Part shown: positions 1 to 8,595 of the stretch, in pieces
Numbering within the stretch: the first letter of the stretch is position 1
Layout: the number at the start of each line of letters is the position of its first letter
From: JAFAXD01 sp963833605
GTDB lineage: Bacteria > Pseudomonadota > Alphaproteobacteria > Rhizobiales > Xanthobacteraceae
Direction: 5' to 3'
Assembly (NCBI GenBank): GCA_963833605.1
Contig: CAWHYZ010000026.1
Coordinates: 186,001 to 250,000, forward strand
DNA: 64,000 nt
Position numbers and translations under genes: made by a program
The notes under the pieces: model-generated
What the model was told of the DNA's origin: nothing
Databases searched by the model: none
Seen by the model: only the letters and a program-made list of their open reading frames with translations

Positions 1-489
1 CCAACCCCGCTCGCCGCCGCGTGGATCAGAACCGTATCGCCCCGCAGCGGCGCGAAGATCCGGTTGATGATCAATGAGGCGGTGAAGCCTTTCACCATCA
101 TCGCGGCGGCCGCGCGGTCGGACATGCCCTCCGGAAGCCGGATCAGGCGCTCGGCGTAAACGTTGCGCGCCTCTGCGTACGCGCCCGTGTCCTCGTAGAA
201 TTCGCCGCGCATGCCGGCATAGACGACGCGGTCGCCGGGCCTGACCTCGCTGACGCCGGGCCCGACCGCCTCCACGATGCCCGCCGCTTCATTGCCGAGC
301 ACGAGCGGGAATTGGGGCGGGCGCACCAGATAGAAGCCGCCGCGGCGCACGTTCACGTCCGAATAGTTTATGCCGATGGCGGTATGGCGAAGGCGCGCCT
401 GCGCCGGCCCGGGTGGTGGGACGTTCGATCTCCTCCCAACGCATGACGTCAGGACTTCCGTTGGCATGAATGCGGATGGCTTTGGGCAT
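1..489 (-). pseudogene. NADPH:quinone oxidoreductase-like (MDR family), partial and frameshifted
   Basis: The gene runs leftwards off the window. The N-terminus reads MPKAIRIHANGSPDVMRWEE, typical of quinone oxidoreductases of the zinc-free MDR family; further on the frame holds NYSDVNVRRGG, LGNEAAGIVEAVGPG and the nucleotide-binding start DTVLIHAAASGVG. Family members reduce quinones or enones with NADPH in the cytoplasm. The start at 489 opens directly on the family N-terminus. Near 405-415 the frame changes by one base: the codons after EEIERPTT run on as nonsense, while ARLRHTAIGINYSDV continues in another frame. This is either a real lesion or a base-calling error. The C-terminal half lies outside the window. 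Confidence 0.75.
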
Positions 490-619
490 GCGTCGGTGTT
501 TCCGTGATGGCCGGTTTGTCGAGGCCTCGCGCCATTTCGATGTGGAAGGCGCTCGACTGTGCGTTCCTCTTCGAGACCGCCGGGTCAAGCCCAGCGGTGA
601 CGATGGCACGAGAGAGCAG

Positions 620-1948
620 CTACTCCGCTGCGATGCGCAGCGCGCCGGTCGGGTTGTTGGACGCGCGCATCTCGTCCGAATAGGCGCGCAGCCAGTCGAG
701 CGTGGCGGAGCTCGCAAAATCGCCGCCGCGGGCGCCCTGGTAGGTCTCCGGATTGTCGACACCGGGCGGGACGATGCCTTCGGCATGCGCCTGGACGGCG
801 CGCAACATGCGCCGGCGGGTGCGCGAGATCATCAGATCGCTGATCGCCAGATTCTCCAGGCCGTGATCGACGATACCGCCCATGCTCTCGGTGATCGCCT
901 GATCCTGCACGTGCACGCCTTCGATGCCGGTGTAGCTGATGTTGCGCATCTGCTGGTCGCGATCCATCAGATAATCGTTGTCCTTGTTGGCCTTGAGCCG
1001 CCAGCGCCCGAACCAGCCAGTGTCATTCGGCGCGTACATGTGCGGCTGCACCGGCCCCATGCCGGGAATCGGGCTGCCGTCCTTCATCTTGCGCAGGCCG
1101 GGCGCGTTCTTCTTCCAGGCGGCGTGCACGAACATGGTGTGGTTGTCGTCCATCGGCACCCAGGCGCGTGCGATGACGTGGTCGCGGAAGTGTCCGTCCG
1201 GTGGGATGGTCCAGAACGGAAACATGAAGTGGGCGAAGCGCCAGTAGATCTCGCCCGGCGCACCCGGCCGGTAGGCCGAGTACATGGTGCCCCAGTCGGT
1301 ATCGGCGACGTGATATTCGGGCGCGCGATTGCTGAGCGCGTAGCGCCCGAGGTGACCGGGCTCGGTGTCCTCGGCCTCGACCCCGCCCATGTGCAGGAAG
1401 CCGAGATGCGAAGTGTCGATGTCGCCTTCCAGCGCCTGCAGATAGTTGCACTCGCGCTGCACCATGAACAGGCTGCGCTCGCTGTCGTCGGCGATCATCA
1501 CCGCCTCGAACATCGGCAGCGGCGGCAGCTCCTTGCGCTCTCCCATATAGGTCCAGATCAGGCCGTTGCGTTCGACCGTCGGATAGGCCTTGGCAGCCAC
1601 GCGGTGGGGAAATGCCTGATGCTTGGGAACGTTCGGCATGTCGAGGCAGTTGCCGGCGACGTTGAACTTCCAGCCGTGATAGGCGCAGCGCAGCCCGTCC
1701 TTTTCGTTGCGGCCGAAAAACAACGATGCGCAGCGATGCGGGCAGCGGTGATCTAACACCCCAACGCGGCCTTTGCTGTCGCGAAATGCGATCAGCTGCT
1801 CGCCCAACAACATGATCCGCACGGGCGGGCCGCTGGCGGCGAGCTCGGAGGACAGCGCGGCCGGAATCCAATATTCCCGCAGAAACTTGCCCATCGGCGT
1901 TCCGGGTCCGACCCGGGTGAGCAGCTGGCCCTCGGCTTGGGTGGTCAT
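620..1948 (-). CDS. Rieske [2Fe-2S] ring-hydroxylating oxygenase, large subunit (phthalate 4,5-dioxygenase-like)
   Basis: 442 residues. The Rieske cluster motif is visible as C69-P-H71 and C88-A-Y-H91, followed by the mononuclear iron site in EGDIDTSHLGFLH (D-x2-H-x4-H). The family oxidises or O-demethylates aromatic and other substrates using electrons from a separate reductase; this one resembles the single-component-oxygenase group of phthalate/vanillate type. The ATG at 1948 is preferred because it has GGGAGA about five bases upstream and starts the conserved MTTQAEGQLLTRVGPGTPMG segment; an upstream in-frame extension to 2062 has no support. No ferredoxin reductase gene lies beside it. 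It is divergent from the flavoprotein at 2081, leaving about 130 bases for promoters. The substrate is unknown. Confidence 0.9.
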   Translation of the reverse strand: MTTQAEGQLLTRVGPGTPMGKFLREYWIPAALSSELAASGPPVRIMLLGEQLIAFRDSKGRVGVLDHRCPHRCASLFFGRNEKDGLRCAYHGWKFNVAGNCLDMPNVPKHQAFPHRVAAKAYPTVERNGLIWTYMGERKELPPLPMFEAVMIADDSERSLFMVQRECNYLQALEGDIDTSHLGFLHMGGVEAEDTEPGHLGRYALSNRAPEYHVADTDWGTMYSAYRPGAPGEIYWRFAHFMFPFWTIPPDGHFRDHVIARAWVPMDDNHTMFVHAAWKKNAPGLRKMKDGSPIPGMGPVQPHMYAPNDTGWFGRWRLKANKDNDYLMDRDQQMRNISYTGIEGVHVQDQAITESMGGIVDHGLENLAISDLMISRTRRRMLRAVQAHAEGIVPPGVDNPETYQGARGGDFASSATLDWLRAYSDEMRASNNPTGALRIAAE

Positions 1949-2080
1949 GCGCGTCTCCCATTGCGGCCATTGTCGCGTCAGCTTCGGGATTGTAGCCCGG
2001 ATGGAGGACGCGCGTAATCCTGAGACTCGCATTTCTGATCCTGGATTTCGCTTTCGCTCCATTCAGGCTACAAGCCTCCG

Positions 2081-3016
2081 ATGGACGGCGACTACGACAT
2101 CGTGATCGCGGGCGGCGGGCTCGCTGGACTAACAGCCGGCGTGACCGCAGCGCGGCTTGGCCGCAAGACATTGGTATTGACCGGCGACGTGATCGGCGGG
2201 CAGCTGCTGAGCATCGAGAAGATCGAAGGTTATCCCGGTTTCCCCGACGGCGTGCCGGGCTATGACCTCGCGCCAATGACCCAGGAAGAGGCCGCGAGCG
2301 CCGGCGCCGAGTTCGCCGCGACCGAGCTCACAGGATTTATGCAGGACGCGAAAGCTTGGCGACTGTCGACGGGCGAAGGCGAAGTTTCGACGCGCGGTGT
2401 CGTGCTGGCGACGGGATCAAGCCTCAAGGAACTCGGCGTGCCGGGCGAGGCGCGCCTGCGCGGCCAGGGCGTAAGCCATTGCGCGAGCTGCGATGCACCG
2501 CTGCTGCGGCAAAAGATCGTCGCGGTCGTGGGCGGTGGCGATTCGGCAATGCAGGAGGCGCTGACATTGGCGGCTCACGCCGCCCAGGTCGTGATCCTCA
2601 CGCGCAGCGCTGGGCTCACCGGGCAGGCGAGTTATCGCGAGCGCATTGCGCAAAATCCGAAGATCGCGGTGCGGCCCGGGGTCGAGGTCGACGAGATCCT
2701 GGGCGACGCCAAGGTCACCGGCCTGCGCATGCGTGATATGTCGGGGGGCGTAGTCAGCGAGCTTACGGCCGATGGCGTCTTTGTGTACATTGGGTTGCAA
2801 CCAAACACTGCATGCCTCAACGGTCGGATCAAACTTGGTGCTGGGGACGGAATTCCGACCGACGGATGGATGTGCACGGAACAGATCGGGATCTGCGCGG
2901 CCGGGACCGTGCGGTCTGGATCGCCATGCCGGGCCGCCAGTTCCGCCGGTGATGGCGCAGCGGCCGCGATTGCGATTGACCGATACCTGACCGACGGCGT
3001 ATGGCGTCGACAATAA
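2081..3016 (+). CDS. thioredoxin reductase-like FAD/NAD(P) flavoprotein
   Basis: 311 residues, the usual length of bacterial thioredoxin reductases. An FAD-binding GGGLAG motif lies at residues 11-16, the redox pair C134-A-S-C137 sits in HCASCD (the family norm is CATCD), an NAD(P)-binding VVGGGDSA follows, and a C-terminal AAGT/AAAAIAIDRYL segment closes the FAD domain. It should pass electrons from NAD(P)H through FAD and the CxxC pair to a partner protein. The stop is 42 bases before the UGSC-family gene, on the same strand, so the pair is probably one operon and the UGSC protein is a natural candidate for its redox partner. It could instead be a dithiol oxidoreductase of a specialised pathway rather than the housekeeping TrxB. 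Confidence 0.85.
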   Translation: MDGDYDIVIAGGGLAGLTAGVTAARLGRKTLVLTGDVIGGQLLSIEKIEGYPGFPDGVPGYDLAPMTQEEAASAGAEFAATELTGFMQDAKAWRLSTGEGEVSTRGVVLATGSSLKELGVPGEARLRGQGVSHCASCDAPLLRQKIVAVVGGGDSAMQEALTLAAHAAQVVILTRSAGLTGQASYRERIAQNPKIAVRPGVEVDEILGDAKVTGLRMRDMSGGVVSELTADGVFVYIGLQPNTACLNGRIKLGAGDGIPTDGWMCTEQIGICAAGTVRSGSPCRAASSAGDGAAAAIAIDRYLTDGVWRRQ

Positions 3017-3058
3017 CGAGCGAGCTTATGGTCTGGGCTCTCGCTGCGTGGAGGAAAC

Positions 3059-4693
3059 ATGGCCGAGCGACTGACGGTCCACAACCCGATCGGATATCCG
3101 CCCAAGGTCGTGGGCAAGCGTCTGGCGCCACGCCCGCAAAGCCTCGAAGGCAAGACGCTCTATCTGGTCGATTGTCTGTTCGATAATTCCGAAGCCTTCA
3201 TGGATCAGCTGCGGCGCTGGTTCGCCGAGCATCTGCCGGCGGTCAATACCCGCATGATCAAGCCGCGCGAGAGCTGGGTCGACGATCCGGGCATGCGAGC
3301 CAAAGTCGCCGCCGACGGTAATGCCGCCATATTGGGTGTCGGACTTTGAAGCACCTGTAGCCCCACGGTCGTGGGGCTGGCCATGGAGCTGGAGCAGGCC
3401 GGTGTACCGTCGGTCGCGCTGCATACCCACGTGTTCGCCCGGCTCGCCCAATCGGTCGCACGTGCCAACGGCATGCCGCGTACCCGTCAGGCCTATGTTC
3501 CCCAGCCGATCGTTGACCTCTCGCCCGAGCAATTGCGCGGCTATATCGAGGGTACCGACCCGATCTCGCGCCGGCCCTTCATGCAGGAAGTGATCGAGGC
3601 GCTGACTCGGCCGCTCGACGAGGATGATCTCAAAGGTCTCACGTTCGAGCGCTCAACACCGCGGCTGCTCGACCCCGACACCGAAGACAACCTTCAGCAG
3701 CTGTTCATCGCGAACAACTGGACCGATTTTCTCCCGATCATCCTGCCGACCGAAGAGCGGGTGGCGCGCATGCTCAAGGGCACGAGCCATCCGCCCGACA
3801 AGGTCGTGGGCCGGCTGCGGCCAACCTCCTTCCGCGAATTCTGGGAGATCACGGTCGAGAAGGTTGCGGTCAACGCCGTCATGGCGGGCGCAAAGCCGGA
3901 ATATTTGCCGGTCATTCTCGCCCACGCGGCGAGCGGCGTCACGGCGCGATCGAGCAGCACGACCTCACTCGCGATGATCACTGTGGTCAATGGTCCGATC
4001 CGCAATGAGATCGGCATGAGCGCGGGCATCGGCGCGATGGGTCCCTACAATCACGCCAACGTCACCATCGGCCGCGCCTACAATTTGTTGTCCATCAACG
4101 GCCAAGGCGGATCCGTCCCGGGCGACACCTACATGGGCACGCTCGGCAACGCGTACAACTACAGCGCCACGTTCGCGGAGGCGGAAGAGCGCAGCCCCTG
4201 GCAGCCGTTTCACGTACAGAAAGGGTTCAAGCCGACCGACAGCACGGTGAGTATCTTCTTCGGCGGCCGATACACCGCTTCCGGCTTCGGGCCGCGCGCG
4301 ACCTGGAAGGAGAAGATGATCCGCTGCCTGACCTCGATCGATCACAACCAGGGGCCCTTGCTGGTGCTCGACCCGATCGTAGCCCGGCTCTTTGTCGACC
4401 TCGGCTTTGATAGCAAGGAAAAGCTGATCGCGTGGTGCGTCGAGAATGCCCAGATGCCGGCGCGCGATTATTGGGACGACCAGTGGGTTCAGACGCTGAC
4501 GCATCCGCTCGCGGTCGCCGGCGTCGAACCCTTCGCCAGCAAGCTGAAGGCAAAGCCCGACGAAATGGTGAAGCTGTTCGAGCCCGAAGATATCAGCATC
4601 GTGGTCGCCGGCGGCGAGACCCAAGGCCACTGGAAGATCATTGGCGGCGCCTATCGCGGCAAGGCCACGGTGTCGGTCGACGCCTGGCGGTAG
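3059..4693 (+). CDS. UGSC-family selenoprotein candidate (in-frame UGA read as Sec97)
   Basis: The frame opens at ATG 3059 behind GAGGAAAC and continues to 4693 with one interruption, TGA at 3347-3349. Read through, it gives 544 residues with U97-S-T-C100 in the context AILGVGL-U-STCSPTVVGLA, followed by LEQAGVPSVALHTHVFA. From memory, this matches the UGSC family of thioredoxin-like (seleno)proteins, where Sec or Cys forms a UxxC redox centre. The same frame then carries a conserved C-terminal region (for example EKVAVNAVMAGAKPEY, NGPIRNEIGMSAGIGA, GPYNHANVTIGRAYNL) seen fused in long family members. A perfect hairpin follows the UGA (separate entry). No base is gained or lost, so this is not a frameshift. 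No selA, selB, selC or selD is in the window. The biochemical role is unknown; a redox role coupled to the upstream reductase is inferred. Confidence 0.8.
3359..3378 (+). promoter_or_regulatory. candidate bacterial SECIS hairpin downstream of UGA 3347-3349
   Basis: Arms AGCCCCAC (3359-3366) and GTGGGGCT (3371-3378) are exact reverse complements around a four-base loop GGTC. Seventeen bases separate the UGA from the loop. In the E. coli fdhF SECIS, as I recall it, the loop also carries GGUC and lies 18 bases after the UGA. Bacterial SelB binds such an apical loop to deliver Sec-tRNA. The bulged U of the fdhF stem is absent here. The hairpin lies within coding sequence and encodes SPTVVGL. Confidence 0.7.
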
Positions 4694-4788
4694 TTTCCCT
4701 CACCTCTCCCGCTTGTCTGGAGAGTAAAGCTCACGCACCGCCGTCCCACCGAGTGCTATGATCATGGCTCCTCAATTCCGGAGTCCCC

Positions 4789-5181
4789 ATGAGCAAGCCG
4801 CAACCGATCGAGCACGCCCAGGCGTCGGCGCCCGTGCGTGCCGTGTTCGACGACATCAAGAAGACCCGTAACGTTCCCGACGTGAACAATTTCTGGAAGT
4901 ACCTCGCCCATGATCCAGCCAGCCTCAAGCGCACGTGGGAGAGCGTCAAGGAGGTGATGGCGCCAGGCGCGCTCGATGCGCTCACCAAGGAGATGATCTA
5001 TCTCGCGGTCAGCGTCACCAACGGGTGCGGGTATTGCATCGCGAGCCATAGCGCGGCGGCCAGCAAGGCCGGGATGACGGAAGCGATGTTCGGCGAGGTG
5101 ATGGCGGTGGTCGGAATGGCGAACGAGACCAACCGGCTGGCGAACGGCTACCGGGTGCCGATCGACCCTGCCTTCGAATGA
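4789..5181 (+). CDS. AhpD/carboxymuconolactone decarboxylase-family protein
   Basis: 130 residues with C80-G-Y-C83 and H87 in TNGCGYCIASHSAAASKAG, the redox-active CxxC-x3-H signature of AhpD-type alkylhydroperoxidases. Such proteins reduce peroxides or shuttle electrons to peroxiredoxins; true gamma-carboxymuconolactone decarboxylases usually lack the CxxC. The gene starts 95 bases after the UGSC gene on the same strand, with GGAG before the ATG. With the thioredoxin-reductase-like and UGSC proteins upstream it makes a third potential dithiol protein in the same stretch. Confidence 0.85.
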   Translation: MSKPQPIEHAQASAPVRAVFDDIKKTRNVPDVNNFWKYLAHDPASLKRTWESVKEVMAPGALDALTKEMIYLAVSVTNGCGYCIASHSAAASKAGMTEAMFGEVMAVVGMANETNRLANGYRVPIDPAFE

Positions 5182-5259
5182 CGGACCGGGCCCGCATGTC
5201 GTCAACTCATCGCGTGAAAACTCGACTATGCTGGCGATGAACGCGACAAGGAACCGATC

Positions 5260-6612
5260 GTGATGATGAAGCTCGGCTTGTTCTTCGAAGGGTGCGGCCA
5301 TCACATCGCCGCCTGGCGCGACCCTGATGTGGATGCCCACGCCAGGCAGAGTTTTGCCCATTATGCGGAGATCGCGCGGACGGCCGAGCGCGGCAAGTTC
5401 GACCTTTTGTTCACCGCCGATACCAACGCCACGTTCGGCCCCGACGACGCCGAAGCCTGGACCCGCACCACGGCAGCATCGCGGCTCGAGCCGATCACGC
5501 TGCTCGGTGCGCTTGCCGCGGTGACGCAGCACATCGGGCTCGTTGCCACGGCGACCACCACCTATTTCGAGCCGTTTCACGTGGCGCGCTTCTTTGCCTC
5601 ACTCGATCAGATCAGCGGCGGGCGTGCTGGCTGGAACCTGGTCACGTCGCTCGCCGTCGCCGAGGCCTACAACTTCGGCCGCGAGGCGCACGCGAGCCAC
5701 GCCGACCGCTACGCGCGGGCGCACGAGTTCGCCAAGGTGGTGCTCGGGTTGTGGGACAGCTGGGAGGATGACGCCGTCATAGCCGACAAGGAGAACGGAC
5801 TTTACCTCGATCGCGCCAAGCTGCATTTCCTCAACCACAAAGGCCAGCATTTCTCGGTGCGCGGGCCACTCACCGTGCATCGTTCGCCGCAAGGCCATCC
5901 GGTGATCGTGCAGGCCGGCCAGTCCGAGGACGGCCGCGAGCTCGCGGCCGAAACCGCCGAGATCATTTTCACGGTGCAGCAAGATCTCAATGCCGGGCGA
6001 GAATTCTACAAGGACGTGAAACGTCGCGCTGCCGCCTACGGCCGCCCGCCCGAGGCCATCAAGGTCATGCCCGGGGTCATGACGGTGATCGGCCGCACCC
6101 TCGGCGAAGCGGAAGAGAAGTACGAACGGCTGCAGGCGCTTATCGTGCCGGAGATTGGCGTCAAGCAACTCTCCGCTTATCTCGGCGTGGATCTGTCGAA
6201 ATATCCGCTCGACGGCCCGGTGCCGGAACCGGCGCATACCAACCAGGAAGTCGGCCGCGTGAAGGTGATGATGGATCTCGCCCGGCGGGAGAACATGACG
6301 ATCCGGCAGCTTTACAAGCGCGTGATCGGCCAGCGCGCCCATCGGGTGGCGATCGGCACGCCGGCCGAGATCGCCGATGCGCTCGAGCAATGGTTCACGG
6401 CCGGCGCGGCCGACGGCTTCAACATCATGCCGCTCACGTTTCCGCGCGGGCTCGAGGAGTTCGTCGACCTCGTGATACCGGAACTGCAGCGGCGTGGCCT
6501 GTTCCGCACGCAGTACGAAGGCCGAACGCTGCGGGAGAACCTCGGCCTGCCGCGGCCGATCAATCGCTGGTCAACGGCCACGCCGCCAAGCGAGCTGCGC
6601 CAGGTGAGCTGA
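5260..6612 (+). CDS. LLM-class flavin-dependent monooxygenase (NtaA/SnaA/DszA family)
   Basis: 450 residues, the length expected for the NtaA/DszA-type two-component monooxygenases, which use FMNH2 supplied by a separate reductase to oxidise small organic or sulfur compounds. Visible family blocks include LTTATTTYFEPFHVARFFASLDQISGGR-like text at residues 95-125 (here VATATTTYFEPFHVARFFAS), AGWNLVTS, SPQGHPVIVQAGQSEDGREL and the C-terminal GFNIMPLTFPRGLEEFVDLVIPELQ segment. GTG 5260 or the following ATGs are all possible starts; AAGGAA lies about eight bases upstream. It follows the AhpD-like gene by 78 bases and may share its transcript. No flavin reductase is visible nearby. The substrate is unknown. 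Confidence 0.88.
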   Translation: MMMKLGLFFEGCGHHIAAWRDPDVDAHARQSFAHYAEIARTAERGKFDLLFTADTNATFGPDDAEAWTRTTAASRLEPITLLGALAAVTQHIGLVATATTTYFEPFHVARFFASLDQISGGRAGWNLVTSLAVAEAYNFGREAHASHADRYARAHEFAKVVLGLWDSWEDDAVIADKENGLYLDRAKLHFLNHKGQHFSVRGPLTVHRSPQGHPVIVQAGQSEDGRELAAETAEIIFTVQQDLNAGREFYKDVKRRAAAYGRPPEAIKVMPGVMTVIGRTLGEAEEKYERLQALIVPEIGVKQLSAYLGVDLSKYPLDGPVPEPAHTNQEVGRVKVMMDLARRENMTIRQLYKRVIGQRAHRVAIGTPAEIADALEQWFTAGAADGFNIMPLTFPRGLEEFVDLVIPELQRRGLFRTQYEGRTLRENLGLPRPINRWSTATPPSELRQVS

Positions 6613-6622
6613 ACGGCTCACG

Positions 6623-7048
6623 TCAGATGCACTGCGGATAAAGCGCCGCGAGTTCGCGACCGCGCAACAGGATCAGGTGAGAGTTGAGCCCGCCGCGCCG
6701 CTTGATAAAGCTGCGGACCTCGGACGGATAGAGATCCATCATCAAGCGGGTGGCGACCGGTTGCGTGACCGTGCGGCCACGTTCGGTCGGCATCCAGGCC
6801 GCATGAAAGCCCAGGACCGCCCGGGGCGTGACGCAGATGCGCTCCTTTGGAACGACGCCGAGCACGAGCGTGCAGGCGGAGAGACACGGACCATCGATGA
6901 CGACCCGCTCGCCGCTTTCGCGCACAGCCATGAACATTTGCAGGAACTCGCCGATCTGCCCGCCCTTGCTTGCCCTGATCCGCACGTCCGCGCTCGCGGG
7001 CGCAAGCATGGAGCACACGATCAGTGTCGCGAGCAGGATTTGTCGCAC
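6623..7048 (-). CDS. exported protein with ClpP/SDH-like serine motif, function unknown
   Basis: 141 residues beginning with a short Sec signal peptide (MRQILLATLIVCSMLAPASA). The mature part contains ERVVIDGPCLSACTLVLG followed by an AVLGFHAAW stretch, the pattern of small periplasmic proteins distantly related to ClpP/crotonase-fold serine proteases, in which the serine of CLSACT would be the nucleophile and the histidine of GFHAA its partner. That assignment rests on motif resemblance only. It is convergent with the monooxygenase gene, the two stops being about ten bases apart. Confidence 0.6.
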   Translation of the reverse strand: MRQILLATLIVCSMLAPASADVRIRASKGGQIGEFLQMFMAVRESGERVVIDGPCLSACTLVLGVVPKERICVTPRAVLGFHAAWMPTERGRTVTQPVATRLMMDLYPSEVRSFIKRRGGLNSHLILLRGRELAALYPQCI

Positions 7049-7161
7049 GTATGATTTCCCCGTGGCGAGTAACCCATCCGGGAACGAAGGCTACCCAAGT
7101 AAGTGCTGAAACTATGGCGATGCCCGCGCGTGAAACAAAATCGGTATCGGCTTAGGGCCGT

Positions 7162-8367
7162 TCAGCCATAAGCCGCGTCGAGTAGTTTGGCGACCTCGGC
7201 GCCCGTAACCGGACGATCGACCACTTTGGCGAAGTTGATCTCCTCGTGAACCGGGCCGACAATCCGGGCCACTTCCCCGTATGCCACCCCGGCTTCACGG
7301 AGTGAATGCGGCACGTCGAACTGGGCGATGAAGGCAGCCACGCGGTCGGCACAGATGAGCGCGGCTGGCCGCGGATTGAGCGGATCGAACGCAACGTCGA
7401 GCGCCTCCGCGATCGGCTCGAATCGCTGCGGCGCGACCTCCGCCATGAACCGCATGGCGTGGGGAAGCGTGATGCACGAGGTAACCCCGTGCGGCACATC
7501 CCAGGTCGGACCGATCTTGTGGCCAAGCGCGTGAGAAATGCCGAGCCGCACGTTGATGGCGCCATAGAGCGAGAACCACGCCGCCATCTGGCAGTGACCG
7601 CGCTGCGCGAGGCGCGCAGAAGCCGGCTCGCCGATCGATCCCGGCAGGTGGGCAAACAGAAGCCGGATCGCCCTGGCGGCAAGCGTGTCGGTGAAGTCCT
7701 GATGGCGCGTGGAATAGATCGCTTCGACCGCGTGGTCGAGCGCCCGCATACCGGTCGCAACCCACAGCCAGTCGGGCGTTTCGACCGTGAGGGCAGGATC
7801 GTTGATGATGACCGCGGGCTGCAGGCGCGCATCGATCACCCCGCGCTTGACACGGGTTTCCTCGTTGGTGGTGCCGCCAGCTGGCGTGTATTCGGCCGCC
7901 GACAGCGTGGTCGGGATCGCGATATGGAGGAGCGCTTGCTTGGAGTCCCGCGGCGCAAACGCCTGCGACCAATCGAGCTCGCCGCCCTCGAGCGTCATGT
8001 CGCGCCCGTTGAGGATCGAGGCGATCGCGACCTTGCTGGCATCGATCGGGCTACCGCCGCCGAAGCTGACGACGGCGTCGGCTCTCTGGCGGCGAAGTTC
8101 GTCCGTGAGGGCTCGCACTGCCCTCATGGGCACGTGCTGGGAAATGCCTTTGAACACGCTGACGCAACGGGGTCCGAGCGCGCCGGTCACCTGATCAAGC
8201 AGTTTCGATGCGCCAAGCGATTTGCCGGTCACCACAACGGCGCGCGCAGCGCCGCGGCGATCGAGCTCCCCAGCCAGCTTTACAATCGAACCGGCTCCGA
8301 AGATGACCTTTTGCAGGCGCGTAAACGAAAATTCGCCGGTCGGGATGTCCACAGTTCTTTTGTCCAC
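7162..8367 (-). CDS. iron-containing alcohol dehydrogenase (maleylacetate reductase-like)
   Basis: About 400 residues. Family features are GGGSPIDASK (NAD(P) binding), IPTTLSAAEYTPAGG, and the metal-binding histidines in ALDHAVEAIYS and GISHALGHKIG. Enzymes of this family oxidise alcohols or reduce maleylacetate in aromatic catabolism; the extended TxxSAAE-type text and presence next to oxygenases make a catabolic role plausible. The start is uncertain: GTG 8367 opens the conserved part (VDKRTVDIPTGEFSF), whereas ATG 8406 lies inside the left arm of a repeat element and so is less likely. Confidence 0.85.
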   Translation of the reverse strand: MDKRTVDIPTGEFSFTRLQKVIFGAGSIVKLAGELDRRGAARAVVVTGKSLGASKLLDQVTGALGPRCVSVFKGISQHVPMRAVRALTDELRRQRADAVVSFGGGSPIDASKVAIASILNGRDMTLEGGELDWSQAFAPRDSKQALLHIAIPTTLSAAEYTPAGGTTNEETRVKRGVIDARLQPAVIINDPALTVETPDWLWVATGMRALDHAVEAIYSTRHQDFTDTLAARAIRLLFAHLPGSIGEPASARLAQRGHCQMAAWFSLYGAINVRLGISHALGHKIGPTWDVPHGVTSCITLPHAMRFMAEVAPQRFEPIAEALDVAFDPLNPRPAALICADRVAAFIAQFDVPHSLREAGVAYGEVARIVGPVHEEINFAKVVDRPVTGAEVAKLLDAAYG

Positions 8368-8402
8368 GGGCCGGAGTTGGTGCTGTGGCCCACCCCACGA
8401 TG

Positions 8403-8537
8403 TCATTGCCCGCGAAAGCGGGCAACCCAGTACTCAAGGAATCGCGATCGCCGGGTACCGGGTAGACGTCATCCCAATTCGGAGAGCCCCCTCATAACTC
8501 AGAGGAGTACTCGATTGCCCGCTTTCGCGGGCAATGA
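8403..8537. repeat. 135-bp element with perfect 23-bp terminal inverted repeats
   Basis: The arms 8403-8425 and 8515-8537 are exact reverse complements, and each arm is itself palindromic around GCGAAAGC/GCTTTCGC. The sequence between is unremarkable. It lies between the divergent-side start of the alcohol dehydrogenase and the end of the ABC permease gene, and looks like a MITE or REP-type unit of the Hyphomicrobiales intergenic repeats. Confidence 0.7.
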
Positions 8538-8595
8538 CACCTGATGATGACCCCGTAAATTCACTTGCCCAGGAGATCCCGCTCGCGTCGAAGGC

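Noticed and set aside
470..1756. Long open frame opposite the Rieske oxygenase
   Set aside because: It is the antisense of a well-supported enzyme gene in GC-rich DNA; its protein text has no domain.
3059..3349. UGSC gene as a simple pseudogene cut by TGA
   Set aside because: No frame change, strong coding text on both sides, the stop is at a UxxC position and a hairpin follows it, so read-through is the better explanation. It cannot be fully excluded without sel genes.
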